A DNA stretch of 64,000 nucleotides from Nocardiopsis sp. NRRL B-16309 (GCF_001279585.1 NZ_LGEC01000080.1:1-64000); one strand, 5' to 3'. Shown: positions 8,504-19,401, counted from the first letter of the stretch. Translations and numbers: made by a program. The notes: a model not told the origin generated them from the sequence alone.

Positions 8504-9691
8504 TCAGCCGGACAGGAGCTTGTTGACCGCCTCGGGGGACAGGATCTCCTCGGTCACCAGCGTCGCGCAGCCGCGCACGCCCGCCTCGTCCCACAGGCTG
8601 CTGGGCACGACGCGCAGTTGGCGGGTGGCCAGCGCCGTGCACTGCTGGAAGACCACCTCGCGCACCCCCGCGACCAGGTGGTCGTAGGCCTCGGACAGGT
8701 CCCCGCCCAGCACGATCACCTCGGGGTTGAGCAGGTTGACCGCCCCGGCGAGCGCCTCGCCGAGGCGTCGGCCCGCCTCGCGGATCAGCGTGACCGCGAC
8801 CGCGTCGCCCTCACCCGCCAGGGCCACCAGGTCCTTGAGCCCGGCGGCCGGCCGCCCCTGCTCGGCGGCGCGCTCCAGGAGCCGCCGACCCCCGGCCACC
8901 GCCTCCAGGCAGTCGGTGTTGCCGCACCGGCACGGCAGGCCGCCGCCCCCGCGCACCGGGATGTGACCGAGTTCGCCGGCCGCGCCCAGCGCGCCCCTGA
9001 GCAGGTGCCCGCCGGAGAGCAGTCCGGCGCCGATGCCCGTCGAGACCTTGACGAACACCATGTCGTCCGGGTGTCCGTGGCCTCCGGCGACGTGTTCGCC
9101 GAGCGCCATCACGTTCACGTCGTTGTCCACCAGGACCGGCACGGGGAAGCGCTCGGCGATCAGCGGGGCCAGGGCGACGCCCGCCCACTTGCCCAGGAAC
9201 GGGCGGTCCTCGGCGCGCCCCGCGTGGAACTCGACGGTGCCGGGCAGGCCGATCCCCACCCCGCGCACGTCGGCGGGGTTCCGGCCCAGGGCCGCGATCT
9301 GTTCGGACCAGGTGTCCAGCAGCCAGGGGACCGTGGCGTCGGGCCCCTGTTCCATGTCGGGTGAACCCGGCGCGCGGACCAGGACCGCGCCGTTGAGGTC
9401 GCACACGGCGGCCTGGCTGCGCGCCATGCCCAGAGCGCTGGTGAGGACCAGCCCGCTCTCGGCGTTGAACTCCAGCAGGGTCGGCGGACGGCCGCCGCTG
9501 GATACCGCGCCGGTGCGCTCCACGACCAGGCCGCTGTTGATCAGCTCGGTGACGCGCAGGGCGACGGACGGGCGGGAGAGCCCGGTCGCGCGTCCGATCT
9601 CCGACCGGCTCGTCGCGGTGCCGGTGCGGACCATCTCCAGGATGTGGCCGCTGGTCGCCGAGGAGGACAGGCGTCCCGGGGTTCTAGCCAT
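8504..9691 (-). CDS. ROK-family transcriptional regulator (NagC/XylR type)
   Basis: This 395-aa regulator has an N-terminal winged helix (about residues 15-75, TATSRSEIGRATGLSRPSV) and a ROK sugar-kinase-like domain. The ROK zinc motif is present as CRCGNTDCLE after the conserved GELGHIPV histidine, and an ATP-site-like DNDVNVMALGE occurs mid-domain. Such proteins repress sugar catabolic operons and respond to sugars or sugar phosphates. It is divergent from zwf-edd-eda and is the obvious candidate regulator of that operon (inference from context). A direct-repeat operator candidate lies in the 221-nt shared region. Confidence 0.9.
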   Translation of the reverse strand: MARTPGRLSSSATSGHILEMVRTGTATSRSEIGRATGLSRPSVALRVTELINSGLVVERTGAVSSGGRPPTLLEFNAESGLVLTSALGMARSQAAVCDLNGAVLVRAPGSPDMEQGPDATVPWLLDTWSEQIAALGRNPADVRGVGIGLPGTVEFHAGRAEDRPFLGKWAGVALAPLIAERFPVPVLVDNDVNVMALGEHVAGGHGHPDDMVFVKVSTGIGAGLLSGGHLLRGALGAAGELGHIPVRGGGGLPCRCGNTDCLEAVAGGRRLLERAAEQGRPAAGLKDLVALAGEGDAVAVTLIREAGRRLGEALAGAVNLLNPEVIVLGGDLSEAYDHLVAGVREVVFQQCTALATRQLRVVPSSLWDEAGVRGCATLVTEEILSPEAVNKLLSG

Positions 9692-9747
9692 GTCTCATTG
9701 AACCATTTCACCCGCGTTGCGGTGGGAAAGCTGGGAGGTTATGTAAA

Positions 9748-9764
9748 GAAGTGTTCTGAAGTGT
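9748..9764. promoter_or_regulatory. Candidate operator, helical-phase direct repeat
   Basis: GAAGTGT occurs twice (9748-9754 and 9758-9764), exactly 10 bp apart and immediately upstream of the zwf -35. It is an AT-rich island in GC-rich DNA, suitable for the divergent ROK regulator. Confidence 0.4.
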
Positions 9765-9766
9765 GC

Positions 9767-9796
9767 TTGGTTTTTTACCATAGTCGGCCTTAGGCT
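9767..9796 (+). promoter_or_regulatory. Probable zwf-edd-eda promoter
   Basis: TTGGTT (9767-9772) and TAGGCT (9791-9796) are separated by 18 nt. The resulting leader to the zwf ATG would be about 110 nt. Confidence 0.5.
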
Positions 9797-9912
9797 CAAA
9801 AGAGGCCAAGGGGGCCGAACCGGTGGTTCGCCTCTCACCTGCCACACGTCACCGTGGCGGTCGGCGTCGCACCCCCTCCCTCCCCGTCCGCATCCCCGCA
9901 GGAGAAGCCGAG

Positions 9913-11390
9913 ATGTCGCAGCAGTCCGTGTCCCGTCCCACCGATCTGGTGGTCTTCGGGGGTACCGGAGACCTGTCCATGCGTAAACTCCTCCCCTCCC
10001 TCTACCTCCTGGACCGCGACGGGCACCTGGACGGCAGGACGCGCGTCGTCGCGGTCTCCCGTGACGGCCTCACCGACGCCGACCTGCGTGACAAGGCGGC
10101 CTCGGCGGTCCGCGGCCACCAGGCCGTGCAGGTGACCGAGCCCGACGTGCTCAGCCGGTTCCTGGATCGCCTCTCCCACATCACCGTGGACGTCGGGGGC
10201 GACACCTCCGGCTGGGCGGACCTCGCGGCGGCCCTGTCGCCCGACCGCGACCGCGTCTTCTACCTCGCCGTCCCCCCGATGATCTCCGGCGGCATCTGCC
10301 GGGGCCTGCGCGACGCCGGACTCGTCACCCCCGAGTCGCGCGTGGTCATGGAGAAGCCGCTGGGCCGCGACCTGGCCTCCTCGCAGGCGGTCAACGACGA
10401 GGTCGGCGCCATCTTCACCGAGCGGCAGATCTACCGGATCGACCACTACCTGGGGAAGGAGACGGTCCAGAACCTGCTCGTACTGCGGTTCGCCAACGTC
10501 TTCCTCGAACCCCTGTGGAACTCCCGCTGGATCGACCACGTCCAGATCACCGCCGCCGAGACCGTCGGCGTGGGCGGGCGCCGCGGCTACTACGACGGCT
10601 CCGGCGCGATGCGGGACATGGTCCAGAACCACCTGCTGCAGCTGCTCTGCCTCACCGCCATGGAACCCCCCGCCAGCTACGACCGCGAGTCAGTGCGCGA
10701 CGAGAAGCTCAAGGTCCTGCAGTCCCTGCGCCCCCTCACCGGCGAGCGCGTCATCGAGGACACCGTCCGCGGCCAGTACGGCGGCGGCGTCGTCCAGGGC
10801 ACCGAGGTCTCCGGCTACCTCGACGAGCCCGGCGGCTCCCCGTCGAGCACCACGGAGACCTTCGTCGCCCTGCGCGCCGAGGTCGCCAACTGGCGCTGGG
10901 CGGGCGTGCCGTTCTACCTGCGCACCGGCAAGCGCCTGGGGCACTCCCGCTCCGAGATCGTCATCCGCTTCCGCGAGGTCCCGCACACCATCTTCCCCGG
11001 CACGAACAGCCTCCCCGGCGCGGGCAGCCTCGTCATCAGCCTCCAGCCGGACGAGGGCATCCACCTGACCATGCTGGCCAAGACCCCCGGCGCGGGAGCG
11101 CTGCGGCTGCGGCCGGTCCCCCTGGAACTCAGCTTCGCCGACACCTTCGCCACCCGCTCTCCCGAGGCCTACGAGCGGCTGCTGATGGACGTGTTGGCGG
11201 GGGACTCCACCCTGTTCATGCGGCGTGACGAGGTCGAAGCCGCCTGGCGCTGGGTGGATCCCATCATCGAGGCCTGGAACGGCCTGAGCACCACTCCCGA
11301 GACCTACCCAGCCGGAAGCGCCGGCCCCGCGGGCGCCCACCGGCTCATCGGCCGCACCGGCCGGACGTGGCACGAAGAGGAGCAGCACCG

Positions 11391-11394
<4 letters not shown>
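9913..11394 (+). CDS. zwf: Glucose-6-phosphate 1-dehydrogenase
   Basis: This 493-aa enzyme oxidises glucose 6-phosphate to 6-phosphogluconolactone, reducing NADP. The N-terminal Rossmann motif is GGTGDLSMRKLLPSLY. The active-site signature RIDHYLGKE (substrate-binding and catalytic His/Lys) is intact near residue 176, followed by LVLRFAN. Length matches the family. ATG 9913 is chosen because AGGAGA sits just upstream; the frame is open further back but without a ribosome site. It overlaps edd by ATGA, so translation of the two is probably coupled. This is the first gene of an Entner-Doudoroff operon. Confidence 0.95.
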
Positions 11395-13229
<1,835 letters not shown>

Positions 13230-13256
13230 CCGCCCGGCCCCGCCCGTGGCCCGTGC

Positions 13257-13353
13257 GGCGCTGGGCGGGGGCGGGGCCGCCCGTCTCGACCGGGGCGCTC
13301 CGCGCCCAGCCCGCCCGCCGCCCGCCATCGCCCATGGGGGCGCTGGGCGGGGG
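13257..13353 (+). repeat. Repeat-containing edd-eda spacer
   Basis: GGCGCTGGGCGGGGG occurs twice as a direct repeat (13257-13271 and 13339-13353). Complementary GCGCCCAGCCCGCC lies between them near 13308, so alternative stem-loops can form. It is a possible processing or attenuation element between edd and eda. Confidence 0.5.
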
Positions 13354-13421
13354 GATGGGCTTCCACCCTCAACTGAGGCGCTTCGCGCCCAGTCGCCTGC
13401 CGAACGAATCCTGGAGAGCAC

Positions 13422-14060
13422 ATGACGACGACGCCCCGCTCTGGAGCCGACATCCTGGACCTCGCCCCGGTCATGCCGGTGGTCGTGGTCTCCGACGCCG
13501 AGACGGCGGTGCCGCTGGCCCGAGCGCTCGTGGCGGGCGGGCTGCCCGGCATCGAGGTGACCCTGCGGACCCCGGCCGCGCTGGAGGCGATCGAGCGGAT
13601 CGTCGCCGAGGTGCCCGAGGCCGTCGTGGGCGCGGGCACCGTGGCCACGCCCGACCAGGCCCGGGCGGCGGCGCAGGCGGGCGCCCGCTTCCTCGTCAGC
13701 CCCGGCTGCACCGCCGACCTGGCCCAGGGGATGGCCGACACCGGGCTGCCCTTCCTGCCGGGTGTGGGCACGGTGTCCGAGGCCCTGGCGCTGATGGAGC
13801 GCGGGATCACCGCGATGAAGTTCTTCCCGGCCGAGGCGGCGGGCGGGGTGCCGTTCCTGAAGTCGCTGGGCGGCCCCCTTCCGCAGGTGCGGTTCTGCCC
13901 GACCGGCGGTATCACGGCCGCGTCCGCGCCCACCTACCTGGCGCTGCCCAACGTCGGCTGTGTCGGCGGCAGCTGGCTCACCCCGGCCGACCTCGTGTCG
14001 GCGGGAGCGTGGGACAAGGTCGAGGCGCTGGCCCGCGAGGCCGCCGCCCTGCGCGGCTGA
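13422..14060 (+). CDS. eda: KDPG aldolase (2-keto-3-deoxy-6-phosphogluconate aldolase)
   Basis: This 212-aa class I aldolase splits KDPG into pyruvate and glyceraldehyde 3-phosphate, completing the Entner-Doudoroff route. The Schiff-base Lys is in MKFFPAEAAGG, the substrate Glu in IEVTLRTPAA, and phosphate-binding segments VGAGTV and FCPTGGI are present. Length is standard. The ribosome site is GGAGAG before ATG 13422. With zwf and edd it forms a self-contained glucose 6-phosphate to pyruvate module. A perfect hairpin terminator closes the operon. Confidence 0.95.
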   Translation: MTTTPRSGADILDLAPVMPVVVVSDAETAVPLARALVAGGLPGIEVTLRTPAALEAIERIVAEVPEAVVGAGTVATPDQARAAAQAGARFLVSPGCTADLAQGMADTGLPFLPGVGTVSEALALMERGITAMKFFPAEAAGGVPFLKSLGGPLPQVRFCPTGGITAASAPTYLALPNVGCVGGSWLTPADLVSAGAWDKVEALAREAAALRG

Positions 14061-14072
14061 GGCGCGACAGAA

Positions 14073-14118
14073 CCCGAACGGCCGTGCGCTACCAGGAGGA
14101 GGCGCACGGCCGTTCGGG
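14073..14118 (+). terminator. Terminator of the zwf-edd-eda operon
   Basis: A perfect 17-bp inverted repeat (14073-14089 with 14102-14118; core CGAACGGCCGTGCGC) has a 12-nt loop and begins 12 nt after the eda stop. Confidence 0.8.
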
Positions 14119-14305
14119 TGTCCCGGGCGTTCGCGGCGTGCGGCAGGCCGTCACCACGGCCGCTCCCGCGCCCCTGCCTAAGGTCCGCGGTCCAGGTCGA
14201 GATCGAGGTCGTCGTCGGCCGGTGACCCGAGGAACGTCGGGCCAGCGGGTCGGCCATCGCGGGCGCCCGTGCGGGTACAGGGGCGGGGGCCCGAGGACGT
14301 CGTCC

Positions 14306-15031
14306 TCAGCGGGCGGGGCGCTCGGTCTGGTGCACCGGCATGCGGAAGAAGATCATCGGGTTGTCGGTGCTCGTACGGACCGGCTCGCCCAGGCCCAGCT
14401 CCTCCCGCAGCTCCATGAGCGCGGTGTAGGGGGCGGGCGCCTTCCTGCGGGAGACCGTGAGGAAGTCCGTGCCGGTCCGGCGCAGCCACGACAGCACCAC
14501 GGCGCCCTCGGTCAGCGGCAGGGCCCGCTTGCCGTGGAACACGTCGTGGACGCTCACCGGTGTTCCTGGCGCCACGCGCGGGAACAGCTCGGCCAGGTAC
14601 CACTTCGCGAAGCGGCCGTTGTGCGCGGCGTCCACGAACAGGTAGTCGATCCCCTCGGGGACCTCGGCCATGTTCTGGCGCACGTCGCCCTTGTGGAACT
14701 CCCAGCGGCCCAGCGCCAGCTCGTCGGGCACGTTCGCCACGACGTTGTCCACGATGTCGAAGGAGTGCAGCGTCCCCCGGCCGTTGTCGCGCAGCGCGGA
14801 CAGGATCCACGTGGTCGACCAGCCGTGGAAGGTGCCCAGCTCCATCACCGTCTCCGGGCACCGATCGCGCAGGAGGAGGTAGGTGATCTCCGCCTCCAGG
14901 TCGTCCAACTGGGGGGTCATCCGGCCGCGGGTGCGCCGGAGGAACTCCCGCTGGGCGTCCCGGACCTCGGCCAGCGGATCGCGGTACCGGCGGTACAGGT
15001 CACCGATCAGTGACAGGTCGAGGTCCTGCAT
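14306..15031 (-). CDS. Class I SAM-dependent methyltransferase (Methyltransf_24-like)
   Basis: This protein is about 241 aa. The SAM-binding motif I is VMELGTFHGWSTTW, followed by the acidic end of strand 2 (LHSFDIVDN) and the post-motif IDYLFVDAAHNG. This pattern is shared by the CmcI/Methyltransf_24 group, which methylates sugars or secondary metabolites or is annotated as cephalosporin hydroxylase. The substrate is unknown. The start is ATG 15031, preceded by GGGAGGGGAC; the frame is open for 21 codons upstream without better support. It is likely monocistronic, and the neighbours do not help. Confidence 0.75.
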   Translation of the reverse strand: MQDLDLSLIGDLYRRYRDPLAEVRDAQREFLRRTRGRMTPQLDDLEAEITYLLLRDRCPETVMELGTFHGWSTTWILSALRDNGRGTLHSFDIVDNVVANVPDELALGRWEFHKGDVRQNMAEVPEGIDYLFVDAAHNGRFAKWYLAELFPRVAPGTPVSVHDVFHGKRALPLTEGAVVLSWLRRTGTDFLTVSRRKAPAPYTALMELREELGLGEPVRTSTDNPMIFFRMPVHQTERPAR

Positions 15032-15236
15032 ACCGTCCCCTCCCGGGATACGCGGCGCGGTCGCGCGCCGACACGGAGCCGACGCGTGGTTCACCCTATC
15101 GCCGGGCGCGGCGCCCGACGTGTTCCCACGGCGCGAGTCCCGTCCGCGGTCGGACGCGCGTCACGCAGCCGCTCGTGCCCGGCGCGACGGCGCGGGGGCG
15201 GGCGTCAGGGCGCCCCGGGCGGCGGCGCCGGCGGCT

Positions 15237-15818
15237 CTACGGGGTCGCCGCGGGCTTGGCGGGGCAACCGACCAGGTGGTCCTCGACCAGCCCGTTGGCC
15301 TGGAGGTAGGAGTAGACGATGGTGGTGCCGACGAAGTTGAAGCCGCGCTTCTTCAGGTCCCTGCCGACCCGGTCCGACAACGGGGTGCTGGCCGGGACCT
15401 CGGAGGCGTCCGTGAAGTGGTGGACGACCGGAGTGTGGTCCACCCACGCCCACAGGTAGTCCGCGAAGGTCCCGAACTCCTTCTGCACGCGCAGGAAGGC
15501 CCGCGCGTTGCGGACGGCGGAGGCGATCTTGAGACGGTTGCGGATGATCCCGGGATCGCCCAGGAGGCGGTCGGTGTCGGCCTGGCCGTACTCGGCGATC
15601 CGGTGGACGTCGAAGCCGTCCATGGCGGCGCGGTAGTTCTCGCGCTTGTTGAGCACGGTGGACCAGGACAGCCCGGCCTGGGCGCCCTCCAGCACCAGCA
15701 TCTCGAACAGGTGGCGGTCGTCGTGCGAGGGCCGCCCCCACTCGGTGTCGTGGTAGGCGCGCATCAGGTCCGAGGAGCCCTGCGCCCAGGAACACAGTCG
15801 GTCGTCGGTCGGGGCCAT
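15237..15818 (-). CDS. tag: DNA-3-methyladenine glycosylase I
   Basis: This 193-aa base-excision repair enzyme removes 3-methyladenine from alkylated DNA. It has the Tag N-terminal motif CSWAQGSSDLMRAYHDTEWG, the central LVLEGAQAGLSWSTVLNKRE and the C-terminal KKRGFNFVGTTIVYSYLQA. The C-terminal zinc-ligand region (VGCPA) is present; the N-terminal C and H of the zinc site are in CSW and YHD. The start is ATG 15818 with GAGGAG just upstream. It is divergent from a GNAT gene. Confidence 0.93.
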   Translation of the reverse strand: MAPTDDRLCSWAQGSSDLMRAYHDTEWGRPSHDDRHLFEMLVLEGAQAGLSWSTVLNKRENYRAAMDGFDVHRIAEYGQADTDRLLGDPGIIRNRLKIASAVRNARAFLRVQKEFGTFADYLWAWVDHTPVVHHFTDASEVPASTPLSDRVGRDLKKRGFNFVGTTIVYSYLQANGLVEDHLVGCPAKPAATP

Positions 15819-15931
15819 GGCGACTCCTCGGTGCGCGGGTGTGCGGCGGTCGTCCTCCATGGTGGCAGCGCCGGAGGACAGAGCGGTGATCGGCGTTGTG
15901 GGGCGGGTCCCCGGTGGAGGAGGATCGGACC

Positions 15932-16510
15932 ATGACGGATATCGACGCGAGCGCCGACCCGCCGGGCCAGAGCATCCGGCGGGTGCGCCTCGTGGAACTC
16001 GGCGTACCGGCCCTCGCGGCCCTGGCCCACGGGGACCTGGCCGCGGCCGGCGCGGCCGCGGGGATCGATCTGGGGACCTACTTCCTGGGCGAGACCTGGT
16101 GGTGGGGGTTGCGGCGGTCCCAGCTCGCCGATGATCCGGACCGCGCCGGCTGGCTGGCCCACGCGGCCGTCGACGCCGACGCCGAAGGGCCGGACACGGC
16201 GGTCGGGTTCGCCAGCTTCCACGGGCCGCCGGACGACCACGGGATGGTCGAGATCGGCTACGCGGTGGCGCCGGAGTTCCGCCGCCGCGGCTACGCCAAG
16301 GGCATCGTGGCGGCGCTGATCGCCAGGGCCGCCACGGCTCCGGAGGTCACGACGGTCCGCGCGGCGATCAGTCCGGACAATCCCGCGTCGCTGGCGGTGA
16401 TCGCCGGATTCGGGTTCGAGCACGTGGGCCAGCAGTGGGAGAAGGCGGACGGTCTGGAGTACCTGTACGAGCGCCCGGTGGTCCTGCCGCCCGGCCGGAC
16501 GGGACGCTAG
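15932..16510 (+). CDS. GNAT-family N-acetyltransferase (RimJ/RimL-like)
   Basis: This 192-aa protein starts at ATG 15932, preceded by GGAGGAGG. The acetyl-CoA binding motif A is IGYAVAPEFRRRGYAKGIV, followed by the helix with SPDNPASLAVIAGFGFEHV, typical of RimJ/RimL acetyltransferases acting on protein N-termini or small amines. The substrate is unknown. A decayed VOC fragment and an HD-domain gene follow on the same strand. Confidence 0.85.
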   Translation: MTDIDASADPPGQSIRRVRLVELGVPALAALAHGDLAAAGAAAGIDLGTYFLGETWWWGLRRSQLADDPDRAGWLAHAAVDADAEGPDTAVGFASFHGPPDDHGMVEIGYAVAPEFRRRGYAKGIVAALIARAATAPEVTTVRAAISPDNPASLAVIAGFGFEHVGQQWEKADGLEYLYERPVVLPPGRTGR

Positions 16511-16568
16511 GCTCAGCGTCTCTTGGCGCCAAGACGACAGTCGGTGCGCAGCCGGCGGAAAGGGCTTC

Positions 16569-16766
16569 ATGACCGCGACCGCCCTCGGCGACGGCCCGCC
16601 CCACGTGCTGGGGTGCGTTCCCACCGACTCCGATCCCCTGCGCCGCACCGAGGCCGGGCACGAGGGCGACCGGGACCCGTGCTCTCCCGGTCCGCGGTGC
16701 TTCGACGTCCACGATCCGCTCGGGGACCGGTGGGAGTTCCTCGCGCCGGAGGAGGGGGCGGCATGA
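16569..16766 (+). pseudogene. Remnant of a VOC-family gene
   Basis: This 65-codon frame ends in CFDVHDPLGDRWEFLAPEE, which is the C-terminal strand of a VOC domain with its metal-ligand Glu. The preceding 40 residues do not resemble the rest of that fold and the protein is half the minimum module size. Its stop overlaps the next gene's start (ATGA at 16763), so it may still be translated and feed ribosomes to the HD gene. It is either a degraded VOC gene or a small open frame retained for coupling. Confidence 0.5.
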
Positions 16767-17329
16767 CGGCGCCCCTCGAACCGCTGCCCGAGGCGGGTGC
16801 GCGTCTGCTGGCGGAGTGCGGTGCGCCGCCCAGACTCGTCGCCCACGGGCGGCTCGTGCACGACGTCGCGGCCCGGCTGCTGGACTGGCTCGGCCGGAAC
16901 CACCCCGCCCTGGAAGTGGACACCGAGGCCGTCCGCTTCGGAGCCGCCGTCCACGACATCGGCAAGACCGTCCACCCCGAGGAGCTGTCCGCTCCCGGGC
17001 ACCGCCACGAGCGGGCGGGGGAACGGCTGCTGCTGGACCGGGGTACGTCTCCGGGCCTCGCGCGGTTCTGCGCCACCCACGGAGACTGGGCCCACCCGGA
17101 CAGGACGTCGGAGGACCTACTGGTCAGCCTGGCCGACAAGGTGTGGAAGGGCGCGCGGAAGGAGGACCTGGAACTGCGGGTGGTCCGGTGGATCGCCGAC
17201 GCGGAGGCACGGCCGGCCTGGGAGGTCTTCGCCGCCCTGGACGACGCGCTCCGCGAACTGGCCGACGGCGCCGACTGGAGACTGGCCCACCAGGCCCGCC
17301 ATCCCGTGACCGGGGCCGCCGCGACCTGA
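16763..17329 (+). CDS. HD-domain protein (predicted phosphohydrolase)
   Basis: This 188-aa protein has the HD metal-binding pattern: His in LVAHGRLVHDVA, the HD pair in AAVHDIGKT, His in PGHRHERAGERL, and a later Asp in SLADKVWKG. The family hydrolyses phosphomonoesters or phosphodiesters, often of nucleotides. The exact substrate is not evident. ATG 16763 overlaps the upstream remnant's stop. It converges with the ABC exporter gene 39 nt downstream. Confidence 0.82.
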   Translation: MTAPLEPLPEAGARLLAECGAPPRLVAHGRLVHDVAARLLDWLGRNHPALEVDTEAVRFGAAVHDIGKTVHPEELSAPGHRHERAGERLLLDRGTSPGLARFCATHGDWAHPDRTSEDLLVSLADKVWKGARKEDLELRVVRWIADAEARPAWEVFAALDDALRELADGADWRLAHQARHPVTGAAAT

Positions 17330-17367
17330 CGGTGGGCGCTCTGGCCGCCACCTCCCTGGTCGGCGTC

Positions 17368-19401
17368 TTACCGGCCGGTGCCGTGCCAGGATCTCCACAG
17401 CGCCGCGTAGGAGCCCTCCGCGGCGACGAGGTCGTCGTGCGTGCCGAGTTCGGTGACGCGCCCGTCCTCCACCACCGCCACACGGTCGGCATCGTGGGCG
17501 GTGTGCAGCCGGTGCGCGATCGCGATCACGGTGCGCCCCCGCAGCACGGCCGCCAGCGACCGCTCCGTGCGTCTGGCCGTGGTGGGGTCCAACAGAGAGG
17601 TCGCCTCGTCCAGCACCACCGTGTGCGGGTCCGCCAGGACCACGCGTGCCAGGGCGAGCTGCTGGGCGCGGGCCGCGTCGAGTGTCGTCCCGCCCGCGCC
17701 GAGCCGGGTGTCCAACCCTTCGGGGAGGGCGGGCGCCCAGTCGGCTCCCACCGCGTCCAGGGCACGGAGCAGCGCGTCGTCGCCGGCGCCCTCGGCGGCG
17801 ATCGCCAGGTTCTCCCGCAGGGTCCCCACGAAGACGTGGTGTTCCTGGCTGACCAGCACGATCCGCTCGCGCAGCTCCTCGGGCGGCAGGTCGGCGACGG
17901 TGGACCCGCCCACGAGCACCCGGCCCGCGGTGGGGGAGTCCAGGCCCGCGAGCAGCTTGCCCAGGGTCGTCTTGCCCGCACCGGAGGGCCCCACGATCGC
18001 GAGCCGCTCGCCCGGGCGGACCGACAGATCCACCCCGCGCAGCACGTCGTGTCCCTCGACGTAGGCGTAGCGGGCTCCGCGGACCTCGATCCGGTCGTCG
18101 GTCGGTGGATCGGCGCTGAGGGCGGGCGACCGGGGGACGACCTCCCCGATCCCGCGGAGCCGGGCGAAGGAGGCCGCGCCGCTCTGGAGCTGTTCGACCC
18201 AGTACGTGATCCGGCTGAGGGGATCGGTCAGACCCGTGGCGTACAGGCAGCACGTGATGAGCACGCCCAGGCCGATCCGCTCGTCCAGATGCGCGAGCCC
18301 GCCCACGACCAGCACCGCCACGCACGGCAGGGTGAAGGCGAGGTCGGTCACCGGGTACAGGACCGAACGCAGCGCCAGGGTGCGCCGGCGGGCGCGGTCG
18401 AGCGTCAGCGCGTCGGCGTCCGTCGCCGCCGTCCGGGCGTCGCGCAGCCCCAGGGCCTCCACCGTCCGCCCGCCCTCGGCCGTGGCGGTGACGCCCTCCA
18501 GCGTGGTGGAGGAGGCGGCGCCCTCGGCGAGGTAGGCGGACCGGGACCGCCGCAGGTACCAGCGCAGCGCCGCCCACACCGGGGGCGCGGCCACGAGGAA
18601 GAGGGCGCCCAGGAGCGGGCTGAGCCAGAACACGGCCGCCACCAGGAACAGGGCCTGGACGGCGGCGGGGAAGACCTCCGGCAGCGCGTGGCGCAGCATG
18701 ACGCCGACCTTGGCGGTGTCGGCGGCGACCCGGGTGGTGAGGTCTCCGGTGCCGGAGCGCTCCACGACCCGGGTGGGCAGGGCCAGGGCACCGTGGACGA
18801 AGTCCTCGCGCAGCCGCCGCAGCATGCGCTCACCGAAGCGGTAGGCGGCCAGCCGGGCGTACCGGGTGAGGACGAGCTGGGTGAGCGCGCACGCCACGAC
18901 CGCCGCCGCCAGCCGGTCCACCGTCCCGACCGTGGCGGTGCCCGCCTCCAGGTCGTCGACGATCCGCCCCAGCAGGTAGGGCCCGGCCAGGGCCACCGCG
19001 CCCACCAGGCAGGTGAGCACCGTCAGCGCGATGAGCGGGCCGCGCTCGCGGCGCAGGAGTCGGCGGACGTCGCGCCGCACGGTGGCCGGCGCGGCCACGG
19101 GCAGCCGTCCGTCGTCCAGGGCGCCGCCGCCGGACGCGCGGCCGTCGGCGCGGTCGCCCCCGTGTGCTCTGCCGTGCCCGTGCGCGCGTGTGCCGCCCCG
19201 GTCGTTGGCGGGTGTGCCGTCGTGGGCGCTCACGGAGGTGCCATCGTGGTCGTCGGCGCGGGCTCCACTGCCGGCGTTCGGGTGCGTTCCACCGCGGTCG
19301 CTGACAGGGGCGCCATCGTGGTTGTTGGCGTGGGCCCCACTGCGGTTGCTCGTGGGAGTTGCGTCGTGGTCGTCGGCACGGGTTCCGCCTTGGGCGCTCA
19401 C
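17368..19401 (-). CDS. ABC exporter half-transporter, subunit with intact Walker motifs but lost signature
   Basis: This membrane-fused ABC exporter subunit is about 677 aa. Residues 1-90 are a low-complexity tail of 8-residue repeats, followed by a six-helix membrane domain and an ATPase domain. Walker A GPSGAGKTT (near 471) and Walker B with catalytic Glu (VVLDEATSLLD) are intact, as is the H-loop IAHRL. The ABC signature LSGGQ is replaced by LDAARAQQ. The partner gene immediately upstream has the mirror-image defects, so the two form a heterodimer with one competent ATP site. The start is GTG 19401, overlapping the partner's TGA. The substrate is unknown; drug or peptide/lipid export is typical. 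Confidence 0.85.
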   Translation of the reverse strand: MSAQGGTRADDHDATPTSNRSGAHANNHDGAPVSDRGGTHPNAGSGARADDHDGTSVSAHDGTPANDRGGTRAHGHGRAHGGDRADGRASGGGALDDGRLPVAAPATVRRDVRRLLRRERGPLIALTVLTCLVGAVALAGPYLLGRIVDDLEAGTATVGTVDRLAAAVVACALTQLVLTRYARLAAYRFGERMLRRLREDFVHGALALPTRVVERSGTGDLTTRVAADTAKVGVMLRHALPEVFPAAVQALFLVAAVFWLSPLLGALFLVAAPPVWAALRWYLRRSRSAYLAEGAASSTTLEGVTATAEGGRTVEALGLRDARTAATDADALTLDRARRRTLALRSVLYPVTDLAFTLPCVAVLVVGGLAHLDERIGLGVLITCCLYATGLTDPLSRITYWVEQLQSGAASFARLRGIGEVVPRSPALSADPPTDDRIEVRGARYAYVEGHDVLRGVDLSVRPGERLAIVGPSGAGKTTLGKLLAGLDSPTAGRVLVGGSTVADLPPEELRERIVLVSQEHHVFVGTLRENLAIAAEGAGDDALLRALDAVGADWAPALPEGLDTRLGAGGTTLDAARAQQLALARVVLADPHTVVLDEATSLLDPTTARRTERSLAAVLRGRTVIAIAHRLHTAHDADRVAVVEDGRVTELGTHDDLVAAEGSYAALWRSWHGTGR
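19190..19400 (-). repeat. 24-bp tandem repeats encoding an 8-residue motif
   Basis: About nine imperfect 24-bp units encode peptides such as GTRADDHD, GAHANNHD, GARADDHD, GTSVSAHD and GTPANDRG. The phrase TCGTGGT on the plus strand recurs at 19244, 19316 and 19364, at multiples of 24 nt. Confidence 0.7.

Noticed and set aside
19190..19400. 24-bp repeats considered as a CRISPR or iteron array
   Set aside because: They are in frame within a coding region, abut each other and encode a regular peptide repeat.
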